Source: JAWLEV01 sp046538105
Lineage (GTDB): Bacteria; Chloroflexota; Anaerolineae; UBA1429
Reading direction: 5' to 3'
DNA: 37,968 bases
Assembly (NCBI GenBank): GCA_046538105.1
Contig: JBKHJO010000024.1
Span: 1 to 37,968, forward strand
Part shown: one piece after another, positions 16,526 to 25,087 of the stretch
Layout of the letters: each line of letters opens with the position of its first letter
Position numbering within the stretch: position 1 is the first letter of the stretch
Translations under genes and position numbers: made by a program
Notes under the pieces: generated by a model
The model's database searches: none
Seen by the model: the letters and a program-made list of their open reading frames with translations, nothing else
Told to the model about the DNA's origin: nothing

Positions 16526-18022
16526 ATGCGCGTTCTCTTGGTCTATCCCGAAATTCCCGATACTTTTTGGAGTTTCAAACATGCCCTGCACTTTGTGCGC
16601 AAAAAGGCCTCCTTCCCGCCCCTGGGATTGTTGACGGTGGCCTCTCTACTACCCAAGGATTGGGAACTGCGCCTGGTGGATATGAACGTGGAGCGACTGA
16701 GAAACCGCGATCTGGAATGGGCGGACTATGTATTCGTCAGCGCCATGGTCGTACAGCGCGGAGGAAGCCACCGTCTCATCGAACGCTGCCAATCCTTTGA
16801 CGTCAAGGTCATCGCTGGAGGTCCCCTCTTTTTGACAGAATACGAGGATTTCCCGCTCGTGGATCACTTTGTGCTCGATGAAGCAGAGGCCACGTTACCT
16901 GAATTCCTTGACGATCTGGAGAAGGGATGTCCCGAACGGGTATATGAGCGAGGTGAGGCCTTCCCCGATATAACGAAATCGCCCATACCCATGTGGGAAC
17001 TCGTGGATATGGAGCACTATTCCTCCATGTGCATCCAATATTCGCGTGGCTGTCCCTTTAATTGTGATTTCTGCAATATCACGGCCATGTTGGGACACCG
17101 TCCACGCTGCAAGACACCCCACCAGATCATCGCCGAACTGGACACCCTCTACGAGCAGGGATGGCGAGGCGGAGTCTTTTTCGTGGACGACAACTTTATC
17201 GGCAACAAACGCAAGTTAAAGACCGAGGTGCTGCCAGCCCTCATCGAATGGCGCAAGGACAAACAGGGGTTCTCCTTCCAGACAGAGGCCTCTATAAATA
17301 TGGCCGATGATCCTGTTCTGATGGATCTGATGGCTCAGGCCGGCTTTGCGAGGATATTTATCGGCATCGAGACCCCCGATGAGGAGGGGCTGGCCCAGTG
17401 TAACAAGCGACAGAACGAGGGACGCGATCTGGTGGCCGACGTCAAAAAGTTGCAGCGGGCCGGGTTCGAGGTACAGGGGGGCTTTATCGTGGGCTTTGAT
17501 AGCGACGAGCCTTCCATCTTTCAACGTCAGATCGATTTTATACAGAACAGCGGCATCGTCACGGCCATGGTGGGCCTGCTGCAGGCACCTCCGGGGACCC
17601 AGCTTTACGAACGCCTCAGGGAGGAGGGGCGCCTGCTGGGCAAGATGTCGGGACAGAATACCGACAATACCATGAATTTCGTGCCCAAGATGGACGCCGA
17701 ACTTCTTTACGACGGATACCGCCGCATCATCGACACCATCTACTCGCCCAGGGCTTACTACAAGCGCGTGCGTACCTTTCTGCAGGAATACCAGAAGAAC
17801 CCCACAACTCGCCCTGTCCTGCGCTGGCAGGAGGTGCTGGCCTTTTTCCGTTCCGTCTTTAGGCTGGGCATCAAGGGCAAGGAGCGCGTCGAATACTGGA
17901 AACTCCTTCTGTGGACGCTGTTCCGTCGCCCCCGCCTCTTCCCTGAGGCCGTGACCATGGCCATATACGGCTTTCATTTCCGCCGTGTCTTTGAACTGTA
18001 CATGAACCGTAGAGAGTCCTGA
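16526..18022 (+). CDS. B12-binding-domain radical SAM protein (DUF4070 type)
   Basis: A 498-residue radical SAM enzyme. Residues 1-150 form a cobalamin-binding-like Rossmann domain (MRVLLVYPEIP, SFPPLGLLTVASLLP, VIAGGP) without a clear DxHxxG cobalt-ligand motif. The radical SAM core follows, with the cluster motif CPFNCDFC (Cys176, Cys180, Cys183) and GIETPDEEGL. The C-terminal 150 residues (FLQEYQKNPTT onward, basic and hydrophobic) match the DUF4070-type tail, a group that includes the hopanoid methylases HpnP and HpnR. The target is unknown; methylation of a lipid or another unactivated carbon is the family theme. The ATG at 16526 has AAAGGAGA eight to nine bases upstream. It stands upstream of a sulfatase but behind a separate hairpin and promoter. 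Confidence 0.9.
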   Translation: MRVLLVYPEIPDTFWSFKHALHFVRKKASFPPLGLLTVASLLPKDWELRLVDMNVERLRNRDLEWADYVFVSAMVVQRGGSHRLIERCQSFDVKVIAGGPLFLTEYEDFPLVDHFVLDEAEATLPEFLDDLEKGCPERVYERGEAFPDITKSPIPMWELVDMEHYSSMCIQYSRGCPFNCDFCNITAMLGHRPRCKTPHQIIAELDTLYEQGWRGGVFFVDDNFIGNKRKLKTEVLPALIEWRKDKQGFSFQTEASINMADDPVLMDLMAQAGFARIFIGIETPDEEGLAQCNKRQNEGRDLVADVKKLQRAGFEVQGGFIVGFDSDEPSIFQRQIDFIQNSGIVTAMVGLLQAPPGTQLYERLREEGRLLGKMSGQNTDNTMNFVPKMDAELLYDGYRRIIDTIYSPRAYYKRVRTFLQEYQKNPTTRPVLRWQEVLAFFRSVFRLGIKGKERVEYWKLLLWTLFRRPRLFPEAVTMAIYGFHFRRVFELYMNRRES

Positions 18023-18050
18023 CGGCACGAGAAAAAAACCCTGGTAAAAA

Positions 18051-18084
18051 GCGTCCAGGTGTGTATTCCCGCGCACCTGGACGC
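18051..18084. terminator. Hairpin after the radical SAM gene
   Basis: GCGTCCAGGTG (18051-18061) and CACCTGGACGC (18074-18084) are perfect 11-bp arms around a 12-base loop, 29 bases after the stop. No T tract follows, so termination by this hairpin is inferred from place and shape only. Confidence 0.5.
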
Positions 18085-18160
18085 GACGATATCCTCAGTC
18101 CCCTCTTTCTTCCACATCGAGCGCGCTTCCCCACCCCCATACCGATAGGCCCACCATCAG

Positions 18161-18189
18161 TTGACGCGGTCAGGCGGCAATGCTAAGAT
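18161..18189 (+). promoter_or_regulatory. Putative promoter of the sulfatase gene
   Basis: TTGACG (18161-18166), a 17-base spacer and TAAGAT (18184-18189) lie 56 bases before the sulfatase ATG. Confidence 0.55.
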
Positions 18190-18245
18190 GCCAGCATACT
18201 CACAAAAGAACTCTCCGCTTAAATAAAGCAGCCAAAGGAGGCACC

Positions 18246-19631
18246 ATGGCAAAGCCCAACTTTATCTTTATACTGATAGACGATCTCGGCTGGAAGGATC
18301 TGGGATGCTATGGCAGTTCCTTTTACGAAACCCCTCACCTGGATCGACTGGCAGAGGAAGGCGTGCGTTTCACCGACGCCTATGCCGCCTGCCCCGTCTG
18401 CTCTCCCACGCGGGCCAGCATCCTCAGCGGCAAATACCCGGCCGCCGTGGGGGTGACGAATTTTATCGGAGGACACACGAGGGGCAAACTCATCGACGCC
18501 CCCTACATCGACCACCTTCCCCTGGAGGAAAAGAGTCTGGCCAGTACCCTGCGTGAGAACGGATACACCACCTGGCACGTGGGCAAGTGGCACCTGGGCG
18601 ATGCCCCCTATTACCCCACCGAGCACGGCTTTGACGTCAACGTGGGAGGCTGTAGTTGGGGCATGCCCCTGAACGGTTATTTTAGCCCCTGGGGGATCGA
18701 GAATCTGGAGGACGGCCCCGAGGGCGAATACCTGACCGATCGCCTCACCGACGAGGCCATCGACCTGATTCGCAACAACGAGGATCAGCCCTTTTTCCTC
18801 AATCTCTGGTACTATACCGTGCACATCCCCATCCAGGCCAAGGAGGAAAAGATCCGCAAATACGAGGCCAAAGCCAGAGAGATGGGCCTGGACAAAGTTC
18901 AGCCCTTTGAAAAGGGGGATTTCTTTCCCTGCGAGCATAAAAAGGACAAACGTATCATCCGCCGTCTGGTGCAGTCCGATCCTGCCTATGCTGCCATGGT
19001 GGAGAGCATGGACGAGAATATCGGTCGCCTGTTCGCGGCCCTTGAGGAGACGGGGCAGGCGGAGAACACCATCGTCATCTTTACCTCCGATAACGGGGGG
19101 CTGGCCACGGCCGAGGGCTCGCCTACATGTAACGCGCCCCTGGCGGAAGGCAAGGGCTGGATGTACGAGGGGGGCACGCGGGAACCTCTGCTCGTGAAAT
19201 GGCCGGGTGTCACGGAGCCGGGCACGGTCTGCAACTTTTCCGTGAGCAGCCCCGACTTTTATCCCACCATGCTAGAGATGGCGGGGCTGGATCCGCTACC
19301 GGAACAGCACCGCGACGGGATGAGCCTGGTGCCCCTGCTCGAGGGCACAGGCAGGCCGGAGCGGGAGGCCATCTACTGGCACTATCCCCACTATGGGAAT
19401 CAGGGGGGAACACCGGGATCCTCGTTGCGCGCGGGAGACCACAAACTGATCGAGTTCTTTGAGGACGGACGCATCGAACTCTATAATCTACACCAGGATA
19501 TATCGGAAGAGGAAAATCTGGCAGAGGACAAGCCCGAACTTGTTCTAAGATTGAAACGGCTGCTGGCCGACTGGCGCGAGAGTGTAGAGGCCAAGATCCC
19601 CGAGCCGAACCCGGACCATGAGCCCTGGTAG
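18246..19631 (+). CDS. Type I sulfatase (formylglycine-dependent)
   Basis: A 461-residue arylsulfatase-like hydrolase that removes sulfate esters from an unidentified sugar or aromatic substrate. It has the metal ligands Asp12-Asp13 (ILIDDLGWKDLG), the modification motif CSPTR (Cys52, Arg56) in which the cysteine becomes formylglycine, HVGKWHLG (Lys114, His116) and TSDNGG near residue 281. The ATG at 18246 has a perfect AAAGGAGG four bases upstream. An open frame extends to 18180 but crosses the promoter. There is no signal peptide, so the enzyme is probably cytoplasmic. No formylglycine-generating enzyme is seen in the window; the adjacent radical SAM protein is not of the sulfatase-activating type. 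A PIG-L deacetylase follows on the same strand. Confidence 0.93.
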   Translation: MAKPNFIFILIDDLGWKDLGCYGSSFYETPHLDRLAEEGVRFTDAYAACPVCSPTRASILSGKYPAAVGVTNFIGGHTRGKLIDAPYIDHLPLEEKSLASTLRENGYTTWHVGKWHLGDAPYYPTEHGFDVNVGGCSWGMPLNGYFSPWGIENLEDGPEGEYLTDRLTDEAIDLIRNNEDQPFFLNLWYYTVHIPIQAKEEKIRKYEAKAREMGLDKVQPFEKGDFFPCEHKKDKRIIRRLVQSDPAYAAMVESMDENIGRLFAALEETGQAENTIVIFTSDNGGLATAEGSPTCNAPLAEGKGWMYEGGTREPLLVKWPGVTEPGTVCNFSVSSPDFYPTMLEMAGLDPLPEQHRDGMSLVPLLEGTGRPEREAIYWHYPHYGNQGGTPGSSLRAGDHKLIEFFEDGRIELYNLHQDISEEENLAEDKPELVLRLKRLLADWRESVEAKIPEPNPDHEPW

Positions 19632-19744
19632 TCGTGGAGAATTGCATATAGGAGTCGTTCGGAGGAAAAGCATCCCTGCTCTTCGGAATTCCATCACAGA
19701 TATCGATCGAGACGGGCCAAAGGCCCAGAAAGGACACCATCCCC

Positions 19745-20572
19745 ATGCCCGAAATGGCTCAAGACCCCTTGCGTATACTCATCTTTGGCGCTCATCCCGA
19801 CGACTGTGACATCAAGGCCGGGGGTACGGCCGCCCTCTATGCCCAGCATGGCCACGAGGTACAGATGGTCTCCCTGACCAATGGCGACGCCGGGCATTAT
19901 GACATGGGGGGTGCCCCTCTGGCATGGCGCAGGCGCCAGGAGGCCCAGGCATCCGCCGCCCGTCTGGGCGTCGAGTACGTGATACTGGACCATCATGACG
20001 GCGAACTGACGCCCAGCCTGTCGGTGCGCCACGAAATAGTGGCGCTGATACGGGACTATTGCCCCGACCTGGTCATGAGCCCCCGTCCCTGGGATTATCA
20101 TCCCGATCATCGGGCCACCGGCCAGATGGTCACGGACGCCCTCTATATGTGCACGGTGCCCAACGTCTGTCCCTACGCCGAGCATCTGCGCCACATGCCC
20201 GTGGCCGCCTATGTGTGGGACGATTTCAGCAAGCCCTATCCCTTTGATCCCGATGTGGTGGTGAATATCGATCCCGTCATAGAGAAGAAACTGGATGCCC
20301 TGCACTGCCACACATCCCAGATGTATGAATGGCTGCCCTACAACCGGCAAGAGTTGGACCAGGTACCCGAGACCAACGCCCAGTGCCGCGCCTGGTTAAA
20401 AGACTGGTACGAGGAGCAATTCGCCCCCTTTACCTCCCTCTATAAGGACGATCTTGCGGAGCGCTATGGAGAGGAAAAGGCCGCACGTATCCGCTACGTG
20501 GAGGCGTTCGAGATCAGCGAGTACGGAGCGCCGGCGGGCAAGAGGGAACGGGAAAGGCTGTTCCCCTTTTAG
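19745..20572 (+). CDS. PIG-L/LmbE-family deacetylase
   Basis: A 275-residue zinc-dependent N-deacetylase. It has the family motif AHPDD (His17, Asp19, Asp20) and the second zinc site HPDH (119-122). Such enzymes remove acetyl from N-acetylglucosamine-type groups, as in MshB and BshB, or act on carbohydrate metabolites. The ATG at 19745 lies 11 bases after AAAGGA; MAQDPLRIL at 19754 is an alternative. It follows the sulfatase by 113 bp on the same strand, and a small hairpin GGGCC-aaa-GGCCC (19714-19726) lies in the gap. A combined job, desulfation then deacetylation of an aminosugar, is possible but unproven. Confidence 0.92.
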   Translation: MPEMAQDPLRILIFGAHPDDCDIKAGGTAALYAQHGHEVQMVSLTNGDAGHYDMGGAPLAWRRRQEAQASAARLGVEYVILDHHDGELTPSLSVRHEIVALIRDYCPDLVMSPRPWDYHPDHRATGQMVTDALYMCTVPNVCPYAEHLRHMPVAAYVWDDFSKPYPFDPDVVVNIDPVIEKKLDALHCHTSQMYEWLPYNRQELDQVPETNAQCRAWLKDWYEEQFAPFTSLYKDDLAERYGEEKAARIRYVEAFEISEYGAPAGKRERERLFPF

Positions 20573-20608
20573 GGCATCGCGCGGTGGGGGGCAGAGTCGG
20601 AAAAGGGG

Positions 20609-21685
20609 TCACATACCCTCCGCCTTGCCTCCCTCCTGCACGAGGACCACGGTGGTCACGCCGCCTTCGGCCTTGACCAGGACGCTGACGGCCCGTCCTG
20701 GCTTGATAAAGCGAAGCAGCAGGGGCATGTGACTCTCTGTCAACTGCCAGCCACGGGCGGGCATGCGCTGTCCATAGAAGATCATGACCTCCTGGGGGGA
20801 TACGCCTACGTCAAAGGTGATAGGATTGTCACGGACGCTTACGTTCCGGGCTCCCGGCATGAGGGGCACGTCGTAGGGTATGCCGGGCCAATCGACGGGA
20901 GTGGGAATATTTATGTCTAATGGCACGTTGACATCGCTTACCACACTCTCCATCTGGTAGGTGATGGTCCACCCCGCCTCCTTCAGACCCTCCCAGTGCA
21001 GGAGGATCTTGAGATAGACCCCGTGCTCTGTCGATACCCACACGTCGGCAGAGCCCTCCTGCACACTGGTTGCATATCCTCCAGTGCCCAGGGCATCCCG
21101 ATCATAATGGTAGTGTCTGGCCCGCAGACCGTCGATTTTTCCCTCGCTCACGTACTCTCCCTCCCCCTCCAAAAGATCGGCCGGATCGGGCATCCAGTTC
21201 CTCTCCCCCAGTATCGTTTCCGGAGGAACTAAGGTGCTCCGCCACTCCTCGCCAAAGGTGACATAGGATGTATCAGCGGCCCGAACTATTTCCACGTGTC
21301 CCGTTCCCCCGTTGGTAAAGGCAAAGGCCAGGTGGAGCACCTGAGGGCGGGAAACCTCCCTGGTCAATTCGATGACGCTCCTCTCTCCCCCCTCTGAGAC
21401 TCGCAAAGCGCGTTGGGTGAGGCGATAGCTGTGGAGAGGAGACAGATCAGAGACGGTGGAGAAATCGAGGGGAGATACCTCTTGCTCAGGTTCCGCGGTC
21501 GGCGTTTCTATCGTATCCGTCGGTGTCGGCCGCGGCGTCTCCGAGGGCGGCGGTTCCGTCTCCCGAATCAACGTGGGCGCCGGGGTATCGGGTGCCTCTG
21601 CCCCCTTGTCTCTCCCGATACCCACGATCTGGCATCCCCCGAGAGATAGGGCAAGGAGCAGTAGCAGACAAAGGGTCCGCTTCAT
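20609..21685 (-). CDS. Lipoprotein with Thr/Pro-rich linker, unknown function
   Basis: A 358-residue exported lipoprotein. The ATG at 21685 has GGAGGG nine bases upstream and starts a signal peptide with lipobox LSLGGC (Cys18). A disordered Pro/Thr/Glu-rich linker follows (about 28-70). Residues 75-245 look like an all-beta sensor-like domain (ending with SVVSDVNVPLDINIPTP). A short C-terminal domain (VPLMPGARNV, then EVMIFYGQRMPARGWQL) resembles modules found in other exported lipoproteins. I do not recognise a catalytic motif. It faces convergent PIG-L with a 36-bp gap, and 153 bp separate it from the M20 peptidase upstream. Confidence 0.82.
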   Translation of the reverse strand: MKRTLCLLLLLALSLGGCQIVGIGRDKGAEAPDTPAPTLIRETEPPPSETPRPTPTDTIETPTAEPEQEVSPLDFSTVSDLSPLHSYRLTQRALRVSEGGERSVIELTREVSRPQVLHLAFAFTNGGTGHVEIVRAADTSYVTFGEEWRSTLVPPETILGERNWMPDPADLLEGEGEYVSEGKIDGLRARHYHYDRDALGTGGYATSVQEGSADVWVSTEHGVYLKILLHWEGLKEAGWTITYQMESVVSDVNVPLDINIPTPVDWPGIPYDVPLMPGARNVSVRDNPITFDVGVSPQEVMIFYGQRMPARGWQLTESHMPLLLRFIKPGRAVSVLVKAEGGVTTVVLVQEGGKAEGM

Positions 21686-21838
21686 GTTCGGTATCCCTCC
21701 AGGCGAGGGCATGGGAAAGCCCATCGAGGATCGACCAAGAAGGCACTACTTGACGAAAGCAGATAGCATAACCATCTTTTTTGCTCTATCCCAGATACCC
21801 ATCGCCTTGCAGGATCTGGAATCACCATGTATCCTCCC

Positions 21839-23188
21839 CTACATCTCGCTGCAGAAACGCCAGACCACCTCATAAAGAACCTCCAGGGTAAAGGACAGCC
21901 CCTCCAACCATATACGCTCGTCGACGGCATGGGCCCCGTCCGTTTTTACTCCCTCTGGCAGGGGTTTTTCAGGCACGAACCCATACACGGGGACTCCCAA
22001 GTCGACCAGATTTTTGGCGTCCGTGGAGCCGGCACACTGCCAGGGCACCACCCTGGCACCATCACAGCGCTCGGCGATCACGTCCGAGATGGTCCGAAAC
22101 AGGTGGCTGTCGCTGGAGGACTCGAGGCCGGGCGAAAACTGCTCCCGAAAGACCTCGATCTCGACCTCATCGCCGGCACAGCGCCGAAGGAGTTCCAAGA
22201 ACCCCTCGCGCGTCTGGCCGGGCAGGATACGGCCATCCACATAGGCCGCTGCGTTGGCAGGGATGACGTTGATGCTCTCAGGATCGCCCGCGCGCAGCCC
22301 GGTGACCGAGGCCGTATCGTAGAACAGGGGCCGAGATGTATCGACGGTATCCTGGTCAAAGTCGGCGGCCTTTAGCGCGTCCTCCACACACCCCTGATTC
22401 AGAAGCGTCTCCACACGGTTGGCCGCCCTTTTCGATTGGGAAGAGGCGATGATCTGCAGCGCGCGGCGCATGGTATCGGTGACACGTTCGCGCACATAGC
22501 CGTCGCCGAGACGGGCCAGAGCACGGGCCAACTTTGACGTCGCTATGTCGCTCTGGGGACGGGAGCCGTGCCCAGATTCTCCCTCTGCCGTCCACACCGT
22601 GCGACAAAGCCCTTTTTCCGCCGACTGGCAGGTGTAAAAGACGCGCCCTCCGGCCTCTATGGAACGTCCTCCTCCCTCGTTGATAGCACACACCACATCG
22701 AACAGGGTGGGCCTTTCCCTGGCCAACCAACCCATACCCATGTGGCCGCCCTGCTCCTCGTCGGCAGTGGCCACAAAGAGCACGTCGCGCTTGAGGGAGC
22801 GACCCGACTCTGCCAGAGCCAACATGGTCACCGCCTCGGCGGCGATCATATTCTTCATATCCGTGGTGCCCCGCCCCCACATCATACCCTCGTGTATTTC
22901 GGCAGCAAAGGGGGGATGACGCCACTCGCTGGCCTCCGCTGCCACCACATCGAGGTGCCCCATGAGCATCAAGGGCCTATCATCGCCAGATCCGGGGAGA
23001 CGGGCGATCAGGTTGCCCCGCCCCGGTGCCGATTCTACCACCTCTGTCTCGATGCCCGCCGGTGCCAGCAAATCGGCCAGATAGCATGCCGCCTCCGTCT
23101 CGTTGCCCGGAGGATTCGAAGTATCGATACGCACCAGGTCGCGTAAAACATCCACCACTCGTTCTTTCAGTGTCGAATCTATCATCAT
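21839..23188 (-). CDS. M20-family metallopeptidase/deacylase
   Basis: A 449-residue cytoplasmic enzyme of the ArgE/DapE/carboxypeptidase G2 family, which hydrolyses an amide bond with a two-metal centre. It shows metal ligands His78 and Asp110 (MGHLDVV, GRGTTDMKN), the catalytic Asp80 and Glu pair (TADEEQGG, about 144-145), a dimerisation-domain motif (ESGHGSRP) and GSTDAKNL near the C terminus. I chose the first ATG of ATGATG at 23188, which has GGAGGG six bases upstream. The frame is open to 23494, but that stretch overlaps the divergent MFS promoter. The substrate could be a dipeptide, an N-acyl amino acid or succinyl-diaminopimelate. Confidence 0.93.
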   Translation of the reverse strand: MMIDSTLKERVVDVLRDLVRIDTSNPPGNETEAACYLADLLAPAGIETEVVESAPGRGNLIARLPGSGDDRPLMLMGHLDVVAAEASEWRHPPFAAEIHEGMMWGRGTTDMKNMIAAEAVTMLALAESGRSLKRDVLFVATADEEQGGHMGMGWLARERPTLFDVVCAINEGGGRSIEAGGRVFYTCQSAEKGLCRTVWTAEGESGHGSRPQSDIATSKLARALARLGDGYVRERVTDTMRRALQIIASSQSKRAANRVETLLNQGCVEDALKAADFDQDTVDTSRPLFYDTASVTGLRAGDPESINVIPANAAAYVDGRILPGQTREGFLELLRRCAGDEVEIEVFREQFSPGLESSSDSHLFRTISDVIAERCDGARVVPWQCAGSTDAKNLVDLGVPVYGFVPEKPLPEGVKTDGAHAVDERIWLEGLSFTLEVLYEVVWRFCSEM

Positions 23189-23318
23189 AGCAATCCCTCC
23201 GTGAATGATCGTACCCAAGATTAACATGTCCGGAAGCGTTGGGCAAGCGCCATTTCCACGCCCCGGAGAGGGCGACGGGAATGCAGATAAGGAAAAAAGG
23301 GCGCCTGCCGATACAGAC

Positions 23319-23346
23319 TTGCAAATCATGGGAGATATTGTAGACT
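23319..23346 (+). promoter_or_regulatory. Putative promoter of the first leader/MFS unit
   Basis: TTGCAA (23319-23324), a 16-base spacer and TAGACT (23341-23346). A start near 23353 would leave a leader RNA carrying the small ORF 23374-23424 and would place the ATG at 23328 outside the mRNA. Confidence 0.45.
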
Positions 23347-23373
23347 CTTGGAAGTTTGCGAAAAGGGAAAACG

Positions 23374-23424
23374 ATGACGGAGAAAACAGAACCACCATTA
23401 CAGCGCGCTGGAGGAATTCTTTGA
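23374..23424 (+). CDS. Putative 16-residue leader peptide
   Basis: ATG at 23374 opens the frame MTEKTEPPLQRAGGIL, which stops at TGA 23422-23424. A weak AGGG lies five to six bases upstream. The stop overlaps the TTG start of the downstream MFS gene as TTGA, the same junction as hypC-hypD in this window. A similar short frame with an EPP...GG pattern precedes the paralogous MFS gene. It may couple translation or sense a drug; it could also be chance. Confidence 0.4.
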   Translation: MTEKTEPPLQRAGGIL

Positions 23425-24692
23425 CCCCTCCTTCTATAGCCTCACTGGACCACTCTTTACGACGCGTCAGACACCGCCTGAGGGCCCCTTCCAAAGCGAT
23501 AAAAAACGAGCGCGCCCTCTATCTGGAGATCGTATTCCAGGCCCTATCAAGCGCCGGACCCATGTCCTTTATCACCGTATTCCTCGTTCGCCTGGGATCA
23601 CCCGCCTGGCTGCTGGGCATGTATTCCTCGTTACCCGCCCTGGTGACCATGGTAGCCATCATGCCCATGAGCACCTTCGTGCAGCGCCAAAAGAGCCTGA
23701 TAGCCACCGCCGCGTGGGGGCGTATACTCTTTCGTACCGCGATAGGCCTGTTCGCCCTCCTGCCCTTTTTGCCACCGACCATCTCGCCTTTTGTATTGGT
23801 AGCGGCCCGCAGCCTGGTTTCCGTCCCCGGATGCGCCATCAACATCTCCGTAACGACCATCCTCGGCGCGGTCACCACAACACAGAGGCGACCGCGCATG
23901 CTCAGCGTGCGCATGGCGATAAATGGCCTGGTCTCCGCTGCCGTGGGCTTTGGCGCGGGGCAATGGCTGGATCGCGCCCCCTATCCTTTGAACTATCAAC
24001 TCCTGTTCGCCACCGCCTTTGTGGCCGGACTGGGAAGCGTATGGGCCCTTTCCCGTCTCGATATACCCGAGACCTCGGAACAGGAGATAGAGCAGAGGAA
24101 ACGGGTCGGCCTGCGCGACATTATCCCCCTTATCAAAAACACGCCCGCCTTTCGCGATTACTCGATTGCCGCATTCCTTATGCGTTTTGGTATGAGTTTT
24201 CCCTCGGCCCTCTATGACATCTATCGCGTGCGCATACTGGGGTCGTCGGACGCCTGGATCGGCATACTATTGACGGTCCAGCGGATCCTCAGTGTGCTGG
24301 CATACTTTACGCTGAGCCGCCTCCTGGCCAAAGAAAAGTTTCGGCGCTGGCTCTGGGTCAGCTGCTTTTTGATGACCCTCTTTCCCTTCACCACGGCCCT
24401 GGCCCAGACCCCGGAGATGCTCCTCATCCCGGCGGCTATCGGTGGCCTCTTTGGCGCAGGGATGAACATCTTTTTTACTGACACCCTGTTTCAAGTCTCG
24501 CCCGAGGATGAACGCCCCACATTCATCGCGGCCAATACCTTTATGGCCAACTCTATCTCCTTTATCGCCCCCCTCCTGGGATCGGCGCTGGCGGAGGCCA
24601 GCACTATAAAAATCGCGTTGATCGCGGCAGCCGTGATACGCGCCGCTGGCGGGCTCGTGTTCTGGTGGCTGGGCGTAGGATCCGAAGACTGA
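23421..24692 (+). CDS. MFS transporter, second family, copy 1
   Basis: A 423-residue membrane transporter. The conserved region begins HSLRRVRHRLRAPSK, then NERALYLEIVFQAL and about 12 hydrophobic segments. A basic TTQRRPRML loop precedes the fifth or sixth helix, and a charged central loop (SEQEIEQRKRVGLRD) divides the halves. I chose TTG at 23421 because GGAGG lies six bases upstream and the length then matches the paralogue. The alternative ATG at 23328 adds 31 residues but lies inside the putative promoter. It is more than half identical by eye to the gene at 25088-26338. It belongs to a different MFS group from the Fsr-like pair at 233-2731. The substrate is unknown. Confidence 0.85.
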   Translation: MTPPSIASLDHSLRRVRHRLRAPSKAIKNERALYLEIVFQALSSAGPMSFITVFLVRLGSPAWLLGMYSSLPALVTMVAIMPMSTFVQRQKSLIATAAWGRILFRTAIGLFALLPFLPPTISPFVLVAARSLVSVPGCAINISVTTILGAVTTTQRRPRMLSVRMAINGLVSAAVGFGAGQWLDRAPYPLNYQLLFATAFVAGLGSVWALSRLDIPETSEQEIEQRKRVGLRDIIPLIKNTPAFRDYSIAAFLMRFGMSFPSALYDIYRVRILGSSDAWIGILLTVQRILSVLAYFTLSRLLAKEKFRRWLWVSCFLMTLFPFTTALAQTPEMLLIPAAIGGLFGAGMNIFFTDTLFQVSPEDERPTFIAANTFMANSISFIAPLLGSALAEASTIKIALIAAAVIRAAGGLVFWWLGVGSED

Positions 24693-24911
24693 TCCTTTAT
24701 TCTCAGGAGATCTATCACCCGTCCTCACGTACCTCACGCCATATACCCTCGTGAGAGCTTTTAGAAACGAGAGGTTTCCCCTTCCTTTGAATCTATCTTT
24801 GCGGTCCCATTTTCACAGGAGCCAATCTTTGTCGCTCCCATGCCCTCGTGGGCGCGCTCTTTCTGGCGCCTGGGAATAGTCAGAGGAAAAGTCGAACACC
24901 CAGTCGACCTT

Positions 24912-24938
24912 TTGACAAGTATAGAGCGCTTGTATTAT
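24912..24938 (+). promoter_or_regulatory. Putative promoter of the second leader/MFS unit
   Basis: A perfect TTGACA (24912-24917), a short 15-base spacer and TATTAT (24933-24938). The RNA would carry about 145 bases of leader before the MFS start at 25088. Confidence 0.5.
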
Positions 24939-24998
24939 GCTCTTTATCCATGTGAGAGCATTCCCCCTTGCAGTGGGGATACAAAATGGAGCCCCAAG

Positions 24999-25079
24999 AT
25001 GGATCCTTCTTCTGCACAAAAAGAAACGGACGGCGAACCACCAAGAGGGGGAGGTGGTGTCCTCCTTTTTTTGAGGTAG
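24999..25079 (+). CDS. Putative 26-residue leader peptide
   Basis: ATG at 24999 has GGAG seven bases upstream. It encodes a peptide starting MDPSSAQKETDGEPP, continuing RGGGGVLLFLR, and stops at TAG 25077-25079, eight bases before the MFS ATG. It shares an EPP then GG-hydrophobic pattern with the leader at 23374-23424. Its last third runs through the terminator-like hairpin at 25050-25072, the arrangement expected of ribosome-controlled attenuation. The MFS frame itself is also open through this stretch from ATG 24986, so an N-terminal extension is the rival reading. Confidence 0.4.
   Translation: MDPSSAQKETDGEPPRGGGGVLLFLR
25037..25058 (+). promoter_or_regulatory. Possible antiterminator stem
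   Basis: ACCACC (25037-25042) can pair with GGTGGT (25053-25058). The second arm uses bases 25053-25054, which also belong to the 5' arm of the terminator-like hairpin, so the two structures exclude each other. Confidence 0.35.
25050..25072 (+). terminator. Intrinsic-terminator-like hairpin before the MFS start
   Basis: GGAGG (25050-25054), a six-base loop, CCTCC (25061-25065) and then seven T residues (25066-25072). The stem can extend by G-U pairs between the upstream purines and the U tract. It lies only 15 bases before the MFS ATG, so it can only make sense as an attenuator or as chance. Confidence 0.5.
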
Positions 25080-25087
25080 CAGACACA

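Noticed and set aside
16526..18022. Radical SAM protein as the activating enzyme (anSME) of the neighbouring sulfatase
   Set aside because: It has a B12-binding-like N-terminal domain and DUF4070-like tail, and lacks the Cys-rich SPASM region of anSMEs.
23205..23420. N-terminal extension of the first MFS gene of the second pair, from 23205 or ATG 23328
   Set aside because: No counterpart of suitable quality in the paralogue, hydrophilic low-complexity sequence, overlap with a putative promoter and a strong SD at the later TTG. Not fully excluded.
23374..23500. GGAGG followed by CTT TGA C looks like the +1 programmed frameshift site of the release-factor-2 gene
   Set aside because: A +1 shift leads to the wrong frame; the MFS frame is -1 relative to the leader. 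Reinitiation at the overlapping TTG explains the layout better.
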